From contig NW_015961961.1 of assembly GCF_000497045.1 (NCBI RefSeq), positions 248,001 through 312,000 on the forward strand: a stretch of DNA of 64,000 nucleotides. Direction: 5' to 3'. This document shows, piece after piece, positions 63,440-64,000 of this stretch. A model generated the notes under the pieces. The model was given only the letters and a program-made list of their open reading frames with translations, was not told the origin of the DNA and ran no database searches. How positions within the stretch are numbered: the stretch's first letter is position 1; every line of letters starts with the position of its first letter. Made by a program: the position numbers and the translations under genes. The DNA comes from Kalmanozyma brasiliensis GHG001. Its lineage: Eukaryota; Basidiomycota; Ustilaginomycetes; Ustilaginales.

Positions 63440-64000
63440 TAGGGTGGCGGGTCAGCACAGAGTATAGATTAAGTACTCTTTTCTAGTGATTCGTTAGCAT
63501 TCCCACGATCAAGGCCATTCCCTTGCTAATGACGAGGCCATATTCGCAAAGGCAAGAAAGCTGCCAGATAGCGATGGCTCTGAATGAAAGAGCGCAGCTG
63601 ATACAAGGATCCGGAGTACCGTTGCTGTTGTCGCTGTCTCAACTCAGATCAACAGCTCGGTCCGACTCTTTCTCAATCCAGCTGCGGAGTTCCAGGGTTC
63701 ATGATCTTCAGTTCATCGTTGGTCGCTCACTTGGGGGCGATCATGCCCAACCACGACTGAGCAATTTCATTTTTCTTTTTGAAGGGATTTTTGGTTCCTT
63801 TTTTTGGTATTTTTGTAGGTGTGTCTGCGCAGATCGGGGCTGTGATCCAATGAATTTGCACCGCCCTTGAAGTGAGGCAGCCTGGATGGAGGCTTCCAAC
63901 GGCACGCACCACGCAACACGCTTTTTTTCCCTGTTGACCGACGCAAGAACAACTTCGCTTAGGTGGGCTGCACCCTCGGTCGCTCTGTCTGTGCCTCTTC
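63440..64000. other. Region upstream of tRNA-Tyr to window end
   Basis: No gene recognised. It holds a T-rich stretch near 63766-63815 (runs of T interrupted by single bases). Confidence 0.4.

Noticed and set aside
1..64000. CRISPR arrays, prokaryotic operons, complete transposons
   Set aside because: No spaced direct repeats, transposase or reverse-transcriptase motifs, or terminal inverted repeats were seen; gene structure is eukaryotic throughout.

Overview
This window reads as nuclear DNA of a basidiomycete, most likely a smut fungus (Ustilaginales, Ustilago/Sporisorium-like). The signs are eukaryotic genes with few short spliceosomal introns (GTACGT/GTAAGT donors, CAG acceptors), about 55% GC, serine/alanine/glutamine-rich low-complexity stretches, an intron-containing tRNA-Tyr, and fungal-specific families (Flo8, Dsl1, Reg1, Sds3, X325/BIM1-like). 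The lineage is an inference from gene content and style; no database search was possible. A short assembly gap (28 N after a 15-G run) lies at 28003-28030.

Layout. 1-1053: 5' part of HMG-CoA synthase (minus). 2018-6167: divergent splicing-factor pair, U2AF65 (minus) and Prp40 (plus). 6557-8328: PP2A B55 subunit Cdc55 (minus, three exons). 9663-10334: GPI-anchored X325/BIM1-like copper protein (minus). 11375-11791: small probable mitochondrial protein (plus, two exons). 11943-13637: Flo8-like LisH regulator (minus). 15317-18457: Vps9 Rab5 GEF with CUE domain (minus). 18934-19871: Ctr-type copper transporter (minus, two exons). 20699-22138: unknown coiled-coil protein (minus). 23644-27090: Dsl1/Zw10-like tether (plus). 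28696-31335: membrane-anchored GH5 exo-beta-1,3-glucanase (plus). 32216-34312 and 47706-49481: two HxxxD acyltransferases. 34412-37088: Reg1-like PP1 targeting subunit (minus, two exons). 39463-40661: unknown protein with a 12-bp minisatellite (minus, two exons). 40948-42966: Tah18 diflavin reductase (minus). 43270-46047: Sds3-like Rpd3/Sin3 subunit (minus). 49631-52150: dynamin-like Dnm1 (minus). 53140-53680: possible broken secreted-protein gene (plus). 54031-56292: ATP synthase alpha (minus, with a 630-nt intron). 57330-58136: mitochondrial ribosomal protein bL21m (plus). 58369-62034: vezatin/Inp2-like membrane protein (minus). 63334-63439: tRNA-Tyr(GTA) (minus).

The genes are mainly housekeeping and regulatory functions with no obvious biosynthetic or defence cluster. 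The linkages that look more than random are the U2AF65-Prp40 divergent pair, whose products belong to the same cross-intron bridging complex, and two copper-uptake-type genes about 9 kb apart. The most unusual protein features are the run of seven tryptophan-acidic motifs in the Dsl1-like tether, the RD-rich rather than RS-rich arm of U2AF65, and the frame-broken signal-peptide gene near 53.2 kb.
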